DNA of 64,000 nt from Streptomyces sp. B1I3 (GCF_030816615.1 NZ_JAUSYD010000001.1:3472001-3536000); one strand, 5' to 3'; counted from the stretch's first letter, positions 8,162 through 17,875 are shown. Notes: generated from the sequence alone by a model not told the origin. Numbers and translations: made by a program.

Positions 8162-9436
8162 ATGCTCATGACCGGATGGCAACGCCTCAGCTCCCCCCGC
8201 ACCTCAAGGCTCCTGACATGCGCGGTGACGGCCGGCGCGCTGCTGTCCGGCTGCGGCGTCCTCCCTGGCGCGTCGGGGGATTCCAGGGAGCCCGTCACCG
8301 TCATGACCTGGGCCCCTGACGCGTCCGGCGCCGACGCGGTGAACATGGCGGGCATGCCGGCCATGGCGCGGGCCTACGCCGCCTGGATCAACGAGCGGGG
8401 CGGGATCGACGGGCACGAGCTGCGGGTCCTCACCTGTGACGACAACGACACCCCGGTCGGCGCGTCCCGGTGTGCCCGGCGGGCGGTCGACGAGGACGTG
8501 GTCGCCGTCGTCGGCTCCTACAGCCGGCACGGGCGGGCCTTCCTGGCCCCGCTGGAGGCGGCCGGGATCCCGTACATCGGTGGTTACGGCGCCTCGGCCG
8601 ACGAGTTCACCAGCTATCTCTCCTACCCCGTCAACGGCGGCCAGCCGGCGCTCGTCGCCGGAAACGGCAAGCAGCTGGCCGCCAGGTGCGACCGGGTGTC
8701 CCTCGTGCGGCCCGACTCGCTGGTCGGCGACAGCATGCCCGGCCTCCTCGACACGAGCCTCACCCGGGCCGATCTGCCCGCCTCCTACGACATCAGGGCC
8801 CCGGAGGAGGCCACCTCGTACGACGCCCAGGCGGCCAGGGCGCTCGACCGGGCGGCCGACGGCTGTGTGACGGCCGTGCTCGGCCAGGGGACGGAGACGT
8901 TCTTCGACTCGTTCCGCCGCCTCGAACCGGAGGGCGGCAGGGTGCGGATCTCGTCCGTGCTCGGCAGCATCGAACAGCCGCTCATCGACCGTACCGGCGG
9001 CCGGAACAGCCCCTTCGAGGGGGCGTACGTCACCGGCTGGTACCCGGACTCCGGGGACGCCCGCTGGGACGCCATGCGCCAGGTGATCGGCGAGTTCGCC
9101 TTCGGTGACAACCGGGTCGACCCCGAGGACACCGGCGTGCAGACCACTTGGATCGCGTACACCGTGCTCAAGGCGGTCATCGAGGCGATGGACCGGCCGG
9201 AGATCACCGCCGGCGGCATCAGCGTCAGCCTCAACCGCGGCGCCGAGGTGGACACCGGCGGACTCACGCCCGTCCTGCGCTGGCGCTTCAAGGACATGGT
9301 GGGCACCGCCGCGTATTCACGCATCGTCAACGGGCGGGTGACGTTCCAGGTGGTGCGCGAGGGCCGGCTGGTCGCCGAGAAGAAGGGCTTCGTGGATGTC
9401 ACGGAGACCTTGGTGGACGCCCGGCTCGGCAGCTGA
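8162..9436 (+). CDS. Lipoprotein, ABC-type branched-chain/amide substrate-binding family
   Basis: 424 residues. The N-terminus is a lipoprotein signal: positive residues, a hydrophobic stretch and the lipobox LLSGC at about residues 26-30. The mature part is a type I periplasmic-binding fold (LivJ-like): MARAYAAWINERGGIDGHEL, a C-x-D-N-D-x-P strand, VVAVVGSYSRHG and ITAGGISVSLNRG near the end. Two in-frame ATGs, 8162 and 8168, compete; both give the same signal. No permease or ATPase gene is adjacent, so it may act with unlinked transporter parts or as a receptor. It is transcribed away from the SCO4402-family gene. Confidence 0.85.
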   Translation: MLMTGWQRLSSPRTSRLLTCAVTAGALLSGCGVLPGASGDSREPVTVMTWAPDASGADAVNMAGMPAMARAYAAWINERGGIDGHELRVLTCDDNDTPVGASRCARRAVDEDVVAVVGSYSRHGRAFLAPLEAAGIPYIGGYGASADEFTSYLSYPVNGGQPALVAGNGKQLAARCDRVSLVRPDSLVGDSMPGLLDTSLTRADLPASYDIRAPEEATSYDAQAARALDRAADGCVTAVLGQGTETFFDSFRRLEPEGGRVRISSVLGSIEQPLIDRTGGRNSPFEGAYVTGWYPDSGDARWDAMRQVIGEFAFGDNRVDPEDTGVQTTWIAYTVLKAVIEAMDRPEITAGGISVSLNRGAEVDTGGLTPVLRWRFKDMVGTAAYSRIVNGRVTFQVVREGRLVAEKKGFVDVTETLVDARLGS

Positions 9437-9621
9437 CGCCCGGCCTCCCGGACTCCGGCGGCCGCGGAGGACGACCACGGCCTCGCCGGCCGGTGTCCGG
9501 GCGGGTGTGAACCCCGGGGCGGGTGTCGCACCGGGGCGGGCGTGGGACCCGAGGCGTGAGCTTCGGGCGCGAGGCCAGAGGCCGTGGGCCCGAGGCCGTG
9601 CGCCCGACGGGCCGCCGGGTG

Positions 9622-11202
9622 TCAGAGCTGCTGAGGGGTCCTCTTCGTCAGCCCGTACTTCGCCGCGATGGAGTTCCAGATGCCCGAGGCCTCCTGCTTG
9701 GCGCGGGTCGCCTCGCCGCTCGACGCGTCGGCCCTGGCCTTCTCGTCCGTCGACCTGGCCTTGCCGCCCTTGCACACCTTCTTGCCGTTCTTGGCCTGTC
9801 CCGCCCACGCGGCGTAGTGGTCGTCGGCCTCGGCCGACGCCTGCCACGCCTTGGTCAGCGAGGACTTCAGACCGGCGTTGTCGGGGAGCTTGTCCACGGC
9901 GAGCCCCTCGAGCCGGGTCACCAGATCGCGGCGCTGCGTGGCGGCGCCCTTCAGATCGGCGGCCGCCTGGTCGAGCGCCGTGCAGCCCTTGATCTTCTCC
10001 ACGGCGCTGATCACCGCCGCACGGCTGTTGTTGCTGTCGGCGAGCAGTTTGTCGAGCGCCTTCGCCTGCGGCTCGGCGGGGTCGGCCGCCGCCTGGGTGG
10101 AAGGGTCCGCCGCGGAGGAACTCTGGGCGGCCACAGGCTGCTTGTCGTCCCCGGAGCCTTCGTCGCCCCCGCTCATCAGGGCGCCGGCTCCGAGCCCGAT
10201 GACGGCGCAGCCGACCACGACCGCGGCGATCAGCGGGATGTGCGCGGACCGCCGGCGCTGCGTCCCCTGTCCGTGGTCCTCGGGCTCCTGCGCGCCCCGC
10301 ACGCCCTGCAGTCCCGACTGGTACGGCTGGGGCGCCGAGGCGGGTTGCGGCTGCCCCTGCACTCCCGGATACGGCTCCTGCGACTGTCGGCGGGGCTGCT
10401 GCTGGTGGGGCTGCTGCTGGTGGGGCTGCTGCTGGTGGGGCGGCTGCTGGTGGGGCGGCTGCTGGTGGGGCGGCTGCTGGTGGGGCTGCTGCTGCCCGGC
10501 GTCGAAGCGCGGCATCTGCTGCGTGGCGCCCGCGGGCCCCTCGCTGCGGAAGAGGCTGTCGAATTCCGCGGGCGGCTGCCGCTCACCGGGGGTTCCCGGC
10601 CGGATGCCGTACGGGGCCCCGCCGGGTACCGGCGGTATGTACTGGGTCGCGTCGGCGTCGCCCCCCTGGGCCGGCCTGCCCAGGTGCTGGGTGGGTTCCG
10701 CGGGGCGTTCCGGCGGCAGGCCGCCGGGCCCGTGCCCGCCGGGGACGGGGGCGATGAACTGCGTGGCGTCGGCGTCCCCGCCGGGCGCGGCCTCCGGCGG
10801 CAGCGGCTGCGCGTACTGCTGGTGCTGCGGGGCGTAGGGCTGCTGGAACTGCTGCTGGTACGGGTCCGGCTGAGGCGCGTAGGACTGCTGCGGCGCATAG
10901 GACTGCTGCGGCGCGTAGGACTGCTGCGAGGGCTCGTACGGCCCGGGCTGCGGCGCGTACGCGCCCGGCGGGGGCTGCTCGGGGGGCAGCTGCCCCGGGA
11001 GCGGTCCGGCCGGACCGGCGGCCTGCGGGCCCCAGGGCGCGCCCCACGGCTGCCCGCCCGCAGGGACCGCCCCGTCGTGCGCCGGTCCTCCTGCGGGCCC
11101 ACCCGCGGCCCAGGCACCACCCTCCGCGGGCAGCACGACACCTTCGTGCGCGGGCCGTACAGCAGGGAGCTGCTGCTCGTCACCCTGTCCGCTCTGCGTC
11201 AC
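9622..11202 (-). CDS. Pro/Gln-rich single-pass membrane protein
   Basis: 526 residues. About 300 N-terminal residues are a disordered Pro/Gln/Gly/Ala-rich tail with YAPQQS repeats, two GGDADATQ(F/Y)I(A/P)PVPGG boxes and a run of PHQQ(P/Q) repeats. One transmembrane helix (about residues 321-343) follows a basic RRR patch. The C-terminal 180 residues are a predicted extracellular helical domain with two Cys (KGC and VCKGG) that could form a disulfide, and they end GLTKRTPQQL. The layout is type II (N-in). DADATQ boxes are common in Streptomyces membrane regulators. No function is assigned. The gene points towards the lipoprotein gene (convergent). Confidence 0.78.
   Translation of the reverse strand: MTQSGQGDEQQLPAVRPAHEGVVLPAEGGAWAAGGPAGGPAHDGAVPAGGQPWGAPWGPQAAGPAGPLPGQLPPEQPPPGAYAPQPGPYEPSQQSYAPQQSYAPQQSYAPQPDPYQQQFQQPYAPQHQQYAQPLPPEAAPGGDADATQFIAPVPGGHGPGGLPPERPAEPTQHLGRPAQGGDADATQYIPPVPGGAPYGIRPGTPGERQPPAEFDSLFRSEGPAGATQQMPRFDAGQQQPHQQPPHQQPPHQQPPHQQQPHQQQPHQQQPRRQSQEPYPGVQGQPQPASAPQPYQSGLQGVRGAQEPEDHGQGTQRRRSAHIPLIAAVVVGCAVIGLGAGALMSGGDEGSGDDKQPVAAQSSSAADPSTQAAADPAEPQAKALDKLLADSNNSRAAVISAVEKIKGCTALDQAAADLKGAATQRRDLVTRLEGLAVDKLPDNAGLKSSLTKAWQASAEADDHYAAWAGQAKNGKKVCKGGKARSTDEKARADASSGEATRAKQEASGIWNSIAAKYGLTKRTPQQL
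10396..10495. repeat. 15-bp tandem repeat encoding PHQQP units
   Basis: Six copies of a 15-bp unit (CTGCTGCTGGTGGGG with one C/G variant at unit start) plus a partial copy lie inside the 9622-11202 gene. They code on the minus strand for PHQQ(P/Q) pentapeptides. A change of copy number would keep the frame, so the cytoplasmic tail length can vary. Confidence 0.85.
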
Positions 11203-11360
11203 CGGGACTCCTACGTGTCAACCTACGGAATCGTCGGCTCACGCTATCGGGTGGCTGCCGCCCCGCGCCAAGCGCCCATGAGCGCTCACCAGCCCTTCAC
11301 ACCGCGGGTGACACGGGACGGCACGCCGGCGCTGATCATGGCCGATCGCCGGATCGCAGG

Positions 11361-12743
11361 TCAGGCGGCCTGCAGTTCCAGCCTGGCACCGAACTCCCGG
11401 ACCGCGGGCTGGTCCCCGTACGGCACCAGCCGCTGCTGGAGGTCGTCGAGGTATTCGGCACCCCGGCTGGAGCGCACCGTCCCCAGCAACTCCACGGCCC
11501 GCAGCCCCGTGTGGCACGCCTGCTCCACCTCGCGCTGCTGCACCTGAGCCGTGGCCAGCAGCACCAGGCCGATGCCGCGGCGCCGGGTCCGCGACGCGGG
11601 CAGGGCCGCCAGCGCCTCCTTCGCCCGGCGCGCGGCCGGTTCCGCCTGCCCCAGGTCGCGGTGGCAGTGGGCGAGTTCGTCCGCGAGATAGCCGGCGTCG
11701 AAGTGGGCGATCCAGTCCGGGTCGTCCCCGGTGTCCGGGTCGGTCCGCTCCAGGGCCGCCGACGCCTTGGCGGCCACCACCTGGAAGGTGCGGGCGTCTC
11801 CCATGAGGGCGTGGCCCCGGGCCTCCGCCGCGTGGAACATCGCCTCCGCACGCGGGGTCACCCGCCCCCGCGTGCCCTCCTGCGCGGCCCGCGCCAACTG
11901 GGCGATCTCCCGCGGATTGCCGAGCTGGGCGGCGAGGTGGCTCATCGACGCGGCCAGCACGTAGCCGCCGTACGCCCGGTCGCCCGCGGCCTGGGCGAGG
12001 CGCAGGGCCTGGATGTAGTACCGCTGCGCCAGACCCGGCTGGCCCGTGTCGACGGCCATGTAGCCGGCGAGTTCGGTGAGCCGGGCCACCGCGCCGAACA
12101 GCTCCCGGCCGACCGCTTCCCGGTACGCCCCCGAAAGGAGCCCGGACACCACGCTGTTGAGGTAGTGCACGAGGACGGGCCGCACGTGTCCGCTGCCGAA
12201 CCGGTGGTCGAGGTCGACGAGGGCGACGGTCATCGCCCGCACCGCCTCCACGTCCGGCATGCCGACCCTGGCTCCCGTCGTCCGCGCCACCTGGGGGTCG
12301 GCGCCCGTGATCAGCCAGTCCCGGCTGGGCTCGACCATGGCGGAGGCGGCGACCGCCGACCCGGCCAGCAGGTCGCGGCGGCCCACGTCACTGCGCCACA
12401 ACTCGCAGACCTGCTCGATCGCACCGAGCACGGTGGGGGCGAACCGCAGGCCCACCCCCGAGGCCAGGTTCTTCCCGTCGGCCATGCCGATCTCGTCGAT
12501 CGTGACCGTACGGCCGAGCTTGCGGCCCAGCGCCTCGGCGATGACCCCCGGCGCCCTGCCGCGTGGTTGCTGCCCACGCAGCCATCGGGCCACGGACGTC
12601 TTGTCGTAGCGGAGGTCGAGTCCGCGCTCGGTCCCGACCATGTTGACGCGGCGGGCGAGGCCCGCGTTGGAACAGGCCGCCTCCTGGATGAGCGTCTGGA
12701 GCCGTTCGTTCGGCTGGCGGGCGACGAGAGGCCTGGCTGCCAT
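11361..12743 (-). CDS. NsdA-like TPR regulator of development
   Basis: 460 residues. The N-terminus has an HTH-like segment (NAGLARRVNMVG, then YDKTSVARWLRGQQPRG). From about residue 190 the protein is all-helical with TPR-type repeats (QPGLAQRYYIQALRLAQAAGD; FHAAEARGHALMGDA; AEPAARRAKEALAALP). This is the architecture of NsdA and relatives, which affect sporulation and antibiotic production in Streptomyces. Which paralogue this is cannot be told by eye; I recall the SCO4441-type member as similar. ATG at 12743 is followed by MAARPLVARQPNERLQ, a typical family start. The 268-bp upstream gap has lower GC and likely carries its promoter. Confidence 0.8.
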   Translation of the reverse strand: MAARPLVARQPNERLQTLIQEAACSNAGLARRVNMVGTERGLDLRYDKTSVARWLRGQQPRGRAPGVIAEALGRKLGRTVTIDEIGMADGKNLASGVGLRFAPTVLGAIEQVCELWRSDVGRRDLLAGSAVAASAMVEPSRDWLITGADPQVARTTGARVGMPDVEAVRAMTVALVDLDHRFGSGHVRPVLVHYLNSVVSGLLSGAYREAVGRELFGAVARLTELAGYMAVDTGQPGLAQRYYIQALRLAQAAGDRAYGGYVLAASMSHLAAQLGNPREIAQLARAAQEGTRGRVTPRAEAMFHAAEARGHALMGDARTFQVVAAKASAALERTDPDTGDDPDWIAHFDAGYLADELAHCHRDLGQAEPAARRAKEALAALPASRTRRRGIGLVLLATAQVQQREVEQACHTGLRAVELLGTVRSSRGAEYLDDLQQRLVPYGDQPAVREFGARLELQAA

Positions 12744-13011
12744 ATTTCCCCCTGGGACCGCAGTGATCGGAAGGGATCACTGCCCGGCACTTACACAAGA
12801 AATGCGCATATTCGTCTTCATTCGGTACGGACGTCAGCGTGCGGGCACGCCCTGCGACGAGCGCCTCGGCACAGTCCTGCAAGTGGTTACCCGCGCATCG
12901 GTGCACTGCCGCATGCGCGCCCCCGTCCATGCACCCGTGCGCCCCATATGCAGGATCGATCCGCCGTGACGGGCGGCAGTGCGCCCGTAACCCCGGGTTG
13001 CAGGGGTAGTT

Positions 13012-13698
13012 GTGCTGTGCGTGGAAGAGCCCATCGGAGTGACGGAAGCCGCCCAGGTCCCCCAACAGCGAGGTGAGCAGCTGCTCGACGCGGCGGCGCG
13101 GTATGCGGAGGAGCGGCACTGGGACGTGTTTCCCGGCACGTGGCTCGAAGCGGTGGAGGGCACCGAGCGCTGCTCGTGCGGGGACCCCGGCTGCCCCGCC
13201 CCCGGAGCCCACCCCGCGCGGCCCGACTGGGCGGGGCAGGCGACCGGGAGCGCCGCTGCCGCCCGCCGGATGTGGTCCAGGCAGCCCGGTTCCTCGGTCC
13301 TCCTGCCGACCGGCCGTGCCTTCGACGCGCTCGACGTCCCGGAGTCCGCGGGTTTCCTGGCTCTGGCCCGGATGGAGCGGATGGACCTCACGCTCGGCCC
13401 GGTGACCCGCACCCCCGACCGCCGGATGGTGTTCTTCGTGCTGCCGGGCGCCGCCGCCAAGTCCCCTGACCTCGTACGCCGCCTGGGCTGGGACACCACG
13501 GCGATCGACCTGGTGGGCCTGGGCGAGGGCCACTACGTGGCCGGGCCCCCGACCCGCGTCGGCGGGCGCGGTGCCGTGCAGTGGGCCCGGCGCCCCACCC
13601 ACGCCAACCGCTGGCTGCCGGACGCGGAGGAACTGATCAGTCCGCTCGCCTACGCCTGCGCGCGGGAAGCGGCCGACGCCCGGGCCCGCGTTTCGTAG
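13012..13698 (+). CDS. Bifunctional DNA primase/polymerase (prim-pol) N-terminal domain protein
   Basis: 228 residues that match the stand-alone prim-pol-like family of Streptomyces: AARYAEERHWDVFPGTWLE, then a Cys-rich loop CSCGDPGCPAPGAHP, then SVLLPTGRAFDALDVPE, which holds the DxxDV-like metal-binding strand. Whether the protein is catalytic is unknown; many stand-alone copies are uncharacterised. AGGGG at 13002-13006 sits 5 bases before GTG 13012; GTG at 13021 (MEEPIGVTE) and 13039 are alternatives. A 39-bp gap separates it from the ABC ATPase gene downstream. Confidence 0.8.
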   Translation: MLCVEEPIGVTEAAQVPQQRGEQLLDAAARYAEERHWDVFPGTWLEAVEGTERCSCGDPGCPAPGAHPARPDWAGQATGSAAAARRMWSRQPGSSVLLPTGRAFDALDVPESAGFLALARMERMDLTLGPVTRTPDRRMVFFVLPGAAAKSPDLVRRLGWDTTAIDLVGLGEGHYVAGPPTRVGGRGAVQWARRPTHANRWLPDAEELISPLAYACAREAADARARVS

Positions 13699-13737
13699 GG
13701 TGGTCCCCACACGTGGGGACCACCGAAAGGCAGTGCC

Positions 13738-14598
13738 ATGCCGGACCAGGCGGACAGCGCAGGCGGAGCGGACCAGGCCGGTGCGGCGGAGCGGGCCGGT
13801 GAAGCGGGCCGGGCCGGTGGGGCGCCGACGCCACCGCCCGCCGTCCGGATACAAGGGCTGTGGAAGCGGTTCGGGGAGCAGATCGCGGTCGGTGGCATAG
13901 ATCTGGAGCTGCCCGCGGGCAAGTTTGTCGGCCTGGTCGGGCCGAACGGCGCGGGGAAGACCACCACGCTCTCGATGGTCACCGGACTGCTCAGGCCCGA
14001 CATGGGGAAGATCGAGGTCGGTGGCCACGACGTGTGGCGGGACCCGGTCGAGGTGAAGTCCCGGATCGGGGTGCTCCCGGAGGGACTGCGGCTCTTCGAA
14101 CGCCTCTCCGGCCGCGAACTCCTCGCCTACACCGGGCGGTTGCGGGGCCTGCCGGGTGCCGAGGTGGACAAGCGCGCCACCCAGCTGCTCGATGTCCTGG
14201 ACCTCGCCGGCGCTCAGCACAAGCTGGTCGTGGACTACTCGACCGGGATGCGCAAGAAGATCGGCCTGGCGGCCGCGCTCCTGCACAACCCCGAAGTCCT
14301 CTTCCTCGACGAACCGTTCGAGGGCGTGGACCCGGTGTCCGCCCAGACCATCCGGGGCGTGCTGGAGCGGTACACCCGGTCCGGTGCGACCGTCGTCTTC
14401 TCCAGCCATGTGATGGAGCTCGTCGAGTCGCTCTGCGACTGGGTGGCCGTCATGGCGGCGGGCCGCATCCGGGCGCGCGGCACGCTCGCCGACGTACGCG
14501 GGGAGGCGTCCTCGCTGCAGGACGCCTTCCTGGAACTGGTCGGTGCGAACGCCCGGGACACCGGGGAGTCCCTGGACTGGCTGGGCGGTGCCCGATGA
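13738..14598 (+). CDS. ABC transporter ATP-binding protein
   Basis: 286 residues. A 35-residue Ala/Gly-rich N-terminal extension precedes a standard ABC ATPase: Walker A GPNGAGKTT, the signature STGMRKKIGLAAALL (a degenerate LSGGQ, as in export-type ATPases), Walker B VLFLDEPFEGVDP and the switch His in VVFSSHVMEL. The order and the degenerate signature fit the exporter group related to CcmA/DrrA. It is coupled to the permease gene by an ATGA overlap (14595-14598). The pair forms an efflux system of unknown substrate. Confidence 0.93.
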   Translation: MPDQADSAGGADQAGAAERAGEAGRAGGAPTPPPAVRIQGLWKRFGEQIAVGGIDLELPAGKFVGLVGPNGAGKTTTLSMVTGLLRPDMGKIEVGGHDVWRDPVEVKSRIGVLPEGLRLFERLSGRELLAYTGRLRGLPGAEVDKRATQLLDVLDLAGAQHKLVVDYSTGMRKKIGLAAALLHNPEVLFLDEPFEGVDPVSAQTIRGVLERYTRSGATVVFSSHVMELVESLCDWVAVMAAGRIRARGTLADVRGEASSLQDAFLELVGANARDTGESLDWLGGAR

Positions 14599-16241
14599 CC
14601 GTGCTCGACACCCCGGTGGGCTCCGCCGTGCCGGCGGCGCGGGGCCAGGGCCTCGTCCCCGTCTTCGTGCGGCTCAAGCTGACGCTGCTGCGCAACGGCC
14701 TGCGCCAGTCGTCCGGGCGGCGGGCCGCCTATGTCGCGTCCCTCGTCGTCACGCTGCTGTTCGCCGTGGGCCAGGTGATCGGCCTGGTCGCGCTGCGCGG
14801 CCACGCGCAGGCGGGCACCCTGGTGGTCCTGCTGACCGCCGTGGTGGCGCTCGGCTGGGCGGTGATGCCGCTGTTCTTCCCGAGCGGCGACGAGACCCTC
14901 GACCCGAGCCGGCTGGTGATGCTTCCGCTGCGGCCCCGCCCGCTGATCGGCGCGCTGCTGGTGGCCTCGCTGATCGGGATCGGCCCGCTCTTCACGCTGG
15001 CCCTGGTCCTCGGTTCGGTGATCGCTCTCGCGCACGGCCCGGCGGCAGCGGTGGCCGGCGTGATCGCCGTACCGCTGACGTTGCTGATCTGCCTGGCGCT
15101 GGCGCGGTCGGTCGCCACGGCCAACATCCGGTTGCTCACCTCGCGCAAGGGCCGTGACCTCGCGGTGCTCAGCGGTCTGGTGATCGCGGTGGGAATCCAG
15201 TTCGTCAACTTCGGCGCTCAGCGCCTCGGCCGGGCGGGCGGGCTCTCCTCGCTCGAACCGGCCGCGGACGTGGTGCGCTGGCTGCCCCCGGCATCGGCGC
15301 TCGGCTCGGTGGAGTCCGCCTCCGACGGCGCGTACGGGAGCGCCGCGGTACAGCTGCTGTCGTCGGTGCTCGCCCTCGTGGCCCTGATGTGGCTGTGGCA
15401 CCGGAGCCTGGTGAAGCTGATGACGTCACCGGACGGTTCCACGATCGCCGCGGCGGAGCCGGCCCGCGGCAGCTCGTCCGGGACGGACCGCCCAGGGTTC
15501 TTCGCCCTGCTGCCCGAGGGGCGCACGGGTACGGTGATGCAGCGGAGCCTGCGCTACGTCGTACGGGACCCGAAGACCAAGGCGGCCTGGGTGACGGCGC
15601 TGGCGATCGGCCTGATCGTGCCGGTGCTCAACGCCGTGCAGGGGGCGGGATCGGTCTACTTGGCCTGCTTCGCGGCCGGCATGCTCGGCATGCAGATGTA
15701 CAACCAGTTCGGCCAGGACACCTCCGCCTTCTGGATGGTGGCGCTCTCGATCTCCTCCGCGCGGGACGCCCGTCTGGAACTGCGTGCGCGTGCGCTGGCT
15801 CTGCTGGTCATCACGCTGCCGTACACGATCCTGGTGACCGTGGTGACGGCGGCGGTCCTCGGTGACTGGGCGGCGCTCCCGGGGGTCATGGGGCTGTCGT
15901 TCGCCCTGCTCGGAGCGATGCTGGCGACGGGTGCCATGGCTTCGGCGCTGTTCCCGTACTCAATCCCGCAGGACGGCGCGTTTAAGAACGTGGTGCCGGC
16001 GCAGGCGGGGCTCGCCTGGATCTCCATCTTCGGCGGAATGGTCGCGGCCGCACTGGTCAGCGCGCCCGTGATCGGGCTGACGGTGTGGCTGCACGTGGCG
16101 GATCTGCAGGGCTGGTTGTGGCTGCTGCTGCCGGTGGGAGCGGTGTACGGGACGGCCGTCGGCCGGCTCGGGCTGCGGCTGGCCGCGACCCGCACGGCGG
16201 ACCGGCTGCCCGAGATCCTGGCCGCGGTCAGCAAGGGCTGA
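14595..16241 (+). CDS. ABC transporter permease
   Basis: 548 residues with about twelve hydrophobic segments (for example YVASLVVTLLFAVGQVIGLV, FTLALVLGSVIALAHG, AAWVTALAIGLIVPVLNAV and GLSFALLGAMLATGAMASAL). A central cytoplasmic loop (SPDGSTIAAAEPARGSSSG) divides it into two halves. Such transporter-associated permeases (ABC-2-like) work with the ATPase encoded immediately upstream. The start overlaps the ATPase stop. No substrate-binding protein is present, which agrees with export. The C-terminus ends RLPEILAAVSKG, with basic residues on the cytoplasmic side. Confidence 0.9.
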   Translation: MTVLDTPVGSAVPAARGQGLVPVFVRLKLTLLRNGLRQSSGRRAAYVASLVVTLLFAVGQVIGLVALRGHAQAGTLVVLLTAVVALGWAVMPLFFPSGDETLDPSRLVMLPLRPRPLIGALLVASLIGIGPLFTLALVLGSVIALAHGPAAAVAGVIAVPLTLLICLALARSVATANIRLLTSRKGRDLAVLSGLVIAVGIQFVNFGAQRLGRAGGLSSLEPAADVVRWLPPASALGSVESASDGAYGSAAVQLLSSVLALVALMWLWHRSLVKLMTSPDGSTIAAAEPARGSSSGTDRPGFFALLPEGRTGTVMQRSLRYVVRDPKTKAAWVTALAIGLIVPVLNAVQGAGSVYLACFAAGMLGMQMYNQFGQDTSAFWMVALSISSARDARLELRARALALLVITLPYTILVTVVTAAVLGDWAALPGVMGLSFALLGAMLATGAMASALFPYSIPQDGAFKNVVPAQAGLAWISIFGGMVAAALVSAPVIGLTVWLHVADLQGWLWLLLPVGAVYGTAVGRLGLRLAATRTADRLPEILAAVSKG

Positions 16242-16364
16242 GCCGGCGTCCGGCCCGGCACGCGCGGGGCCGGACATCCCCGGGCGTCCGGGACGGGAAC
16301 ACCCCAGGGCCTGCCGGCAGGCGTGCAGGCGGGGGCCGGGGCTCCCGGAACGGTGGCCGCCGGG

Positions 16365-17291
16365 TCAGGGGCTGACGGGCTCCCGGTCGTCGCGCCAGTC
16401 CTCGGCGAGCTGTTCCAGGAACGGCTCGACCGCCGTGCGCCAGCCCTCCGGCTGGTCGTAGTGGACGAGGTGACCGGCGTCAGCTACCTCGGCGTACTGC
16501 CCGCGCGGCAGGACGCGGACCATTTCCTGCGCCTCGGCCCTGCCCAGCTGCCCGTCGATCCCCCGCAGGACCAGGGTCGGGCACCGCACCTGGGCCAGCT
16601 CCTCCCAGTGGGCGTCGTAGACCCAGGTGGCCCGCGATTCGAGCATCTGCCTGCGGGAGAAGACGGGCCGCCAGCCGTCGGCGCACTCGGCCATCACCTC
16701 GGCGAAGAACTCTCCGCGGGACGGATTGGGCCGCTCCACCCAGGGATCGTCCTCGCCGAACCACTTCCGCACCTCGGCGAGCGTGGCGAAGGGCACCGGC
16801 CACGCGTCGAACCAGTCCTCCCATTCCCGCTGGGAGGCCGCCCCGAGGGCCGAGGCCCGCATGTCGCAGACGACCAGCGCCTTGACGAGGTCGGGGCGCT
16901 TCGCGGCGAGCTGCCAGGCGGTGAGGGCACCCATCGAGTGCCCGATGAGGGTGACGGGAGCGAGATCGAGCTGTTCGATCGCGGCCTCGACGTCGGCGAC
17001 GTAAGCGTCACGCGTGTAGGGGCCGTCGGCAGGCTTCTCGCTGCGGCCGTGCCCCCGCTGGTCGAGGCCGACCGGCCGGTGACGCTCGGAGAGCCAGCGG
17101 GCGGTGGAGGCCCAGTGCGCGGCCCGGCCCATCAGCCCGTGCAGCAAAAGGATCCCGGGGGCCCGCTCGGCCTCCGCGCGCCCTTTGGGCGGATCGGCGA
17201 ACTCCCAGGCAGCCAGGCGCACGCCGTCGGAGCCGGTCACATCAATGCGCCGCACCATAGGTTCGGGCACCCCCTTCAGGTTCTCGGTCAC
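16365..17291 (-). CDS. Alpha/beta-fold hydrolase
   Basis: About 300 residues. The canonical alpha/beta hydrolase set is present: the oxyanion strand ILLLHGLMGRAAHW, the DQRGHGRSEKP loop, the nucleophile elbow GHSMG (Ser near residue 118), an acid region before VLRGIDGQLG, and the catalytic His in VADAGHLVHYDQPEGW. A cap domain rich in Trp (WEDWFDAWPVPF) separates the elbow from the C-terminal part. The substrate is not predictable. Possible starts are GTG 17291, GTG 17270 and ATG 17258 (AAGGGGG lies 11 bases before the last). The longest is given. Confidence 0.87.
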   Translation of the reverse strand: MTENLKGVPEPMVRRIDVTGSDGVRLAAWEFADPPKGRAEAERAPGILLLHGLMGRAAHWASTARWLSERHRPVGLDQRGHGRSEKPADGPYTRDAYVADVEAAIEQLDLAPVTLIGHSMGALTAWQLAAKRPDLVKALVVCDMRASALGAASQREWEDWFDAWPVPFATLAEVRKWFGEDDPWVERPNPSRGEFFAEVMAECADGWRPVFSRRQMLESRATWVYDAHWEELAQVRCPTLVLRGIDGQLGRAEAQEMVRVLPRGQYAEVADAGHLVHYDQPEGWRTAVEPFLEQLAEDWRDDREPVSP

Positions 17292-17497
17292 CGCGTGCTC
17301 GCGTCCGCCAGACTATCGAACCTTTATTCGAAAACCGGCTCCCGGCTCGGAACTTCCCACGTTCGAGTGACAGCTGCGCAGGATTGACGTCCGTCACCGG
17401 GGGGAGATCTTCAGCGGGAAGCGGACCACTCGGGGACAGGGGTCCGCGGGGACTGACTTCGAGAGCTCGGGGCTCCAGGTCAGCGCAGGGGAGGACA

Positions 17498-17525
17498 GGC
17501 CCCGGCACCCTCGGGTGCCGGGGCC
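17498..17525. terminator. 13-bp GC-rich hairpin
   Basis: The left arm GGCCCCGGCACCC and right arm GGGTGCCGGGGCC pair perfectly around a 2-base centre (in practice an 11- to 12-bp stem with a small loop). It is followed by TTCCCC on the plus strand. It has the look of a Streptomyces factor-independent terminator without a long U tract. No gene end lies directly beside it. Confidence 0.6.
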
Positions 17526-17875
17526 TTCCCCGTGTTCCGGCACCGGTCCGTCCGCAGTCGGCCCCCGCCCTAGGGGCGGCGCACCGGGGTGCTCCCGCGG
17601 CCACCGGGGCAGCGAGGCACCCGGCAGTCACCTCGCGCTGCACATGCCGGTGCGACAGGCGCATTCCCCGCTCCCTCCCCGACCGCGCGGCGGTATCAGC
17701 CGGACCCTCAGGTCATATGCCTGGCCACAGCCTGGCACGCGATTCGCCCGGGCGCTGCGATTCCGGACGGAAAACAGAAAGCGGGCCGTAACCGGTCACT
17801 TCTGCACGTGCATCTGCACCGGTGCCTGCAACTGCAACACCCGTAACGGTGGTCGCGCAGTGCCCCGAACGCACC

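Noticed and set aside
17800..17845. Cys-rich readings on both strands (CTCICTGACNCN on plus, CCSCRHRCRCTC on minus) that recall a RiPP core
   Set aside because: They come from a TGCA-type repeated sequence, have no start codon with a ribosome site close by, no leader-like sequence and no modification genes.
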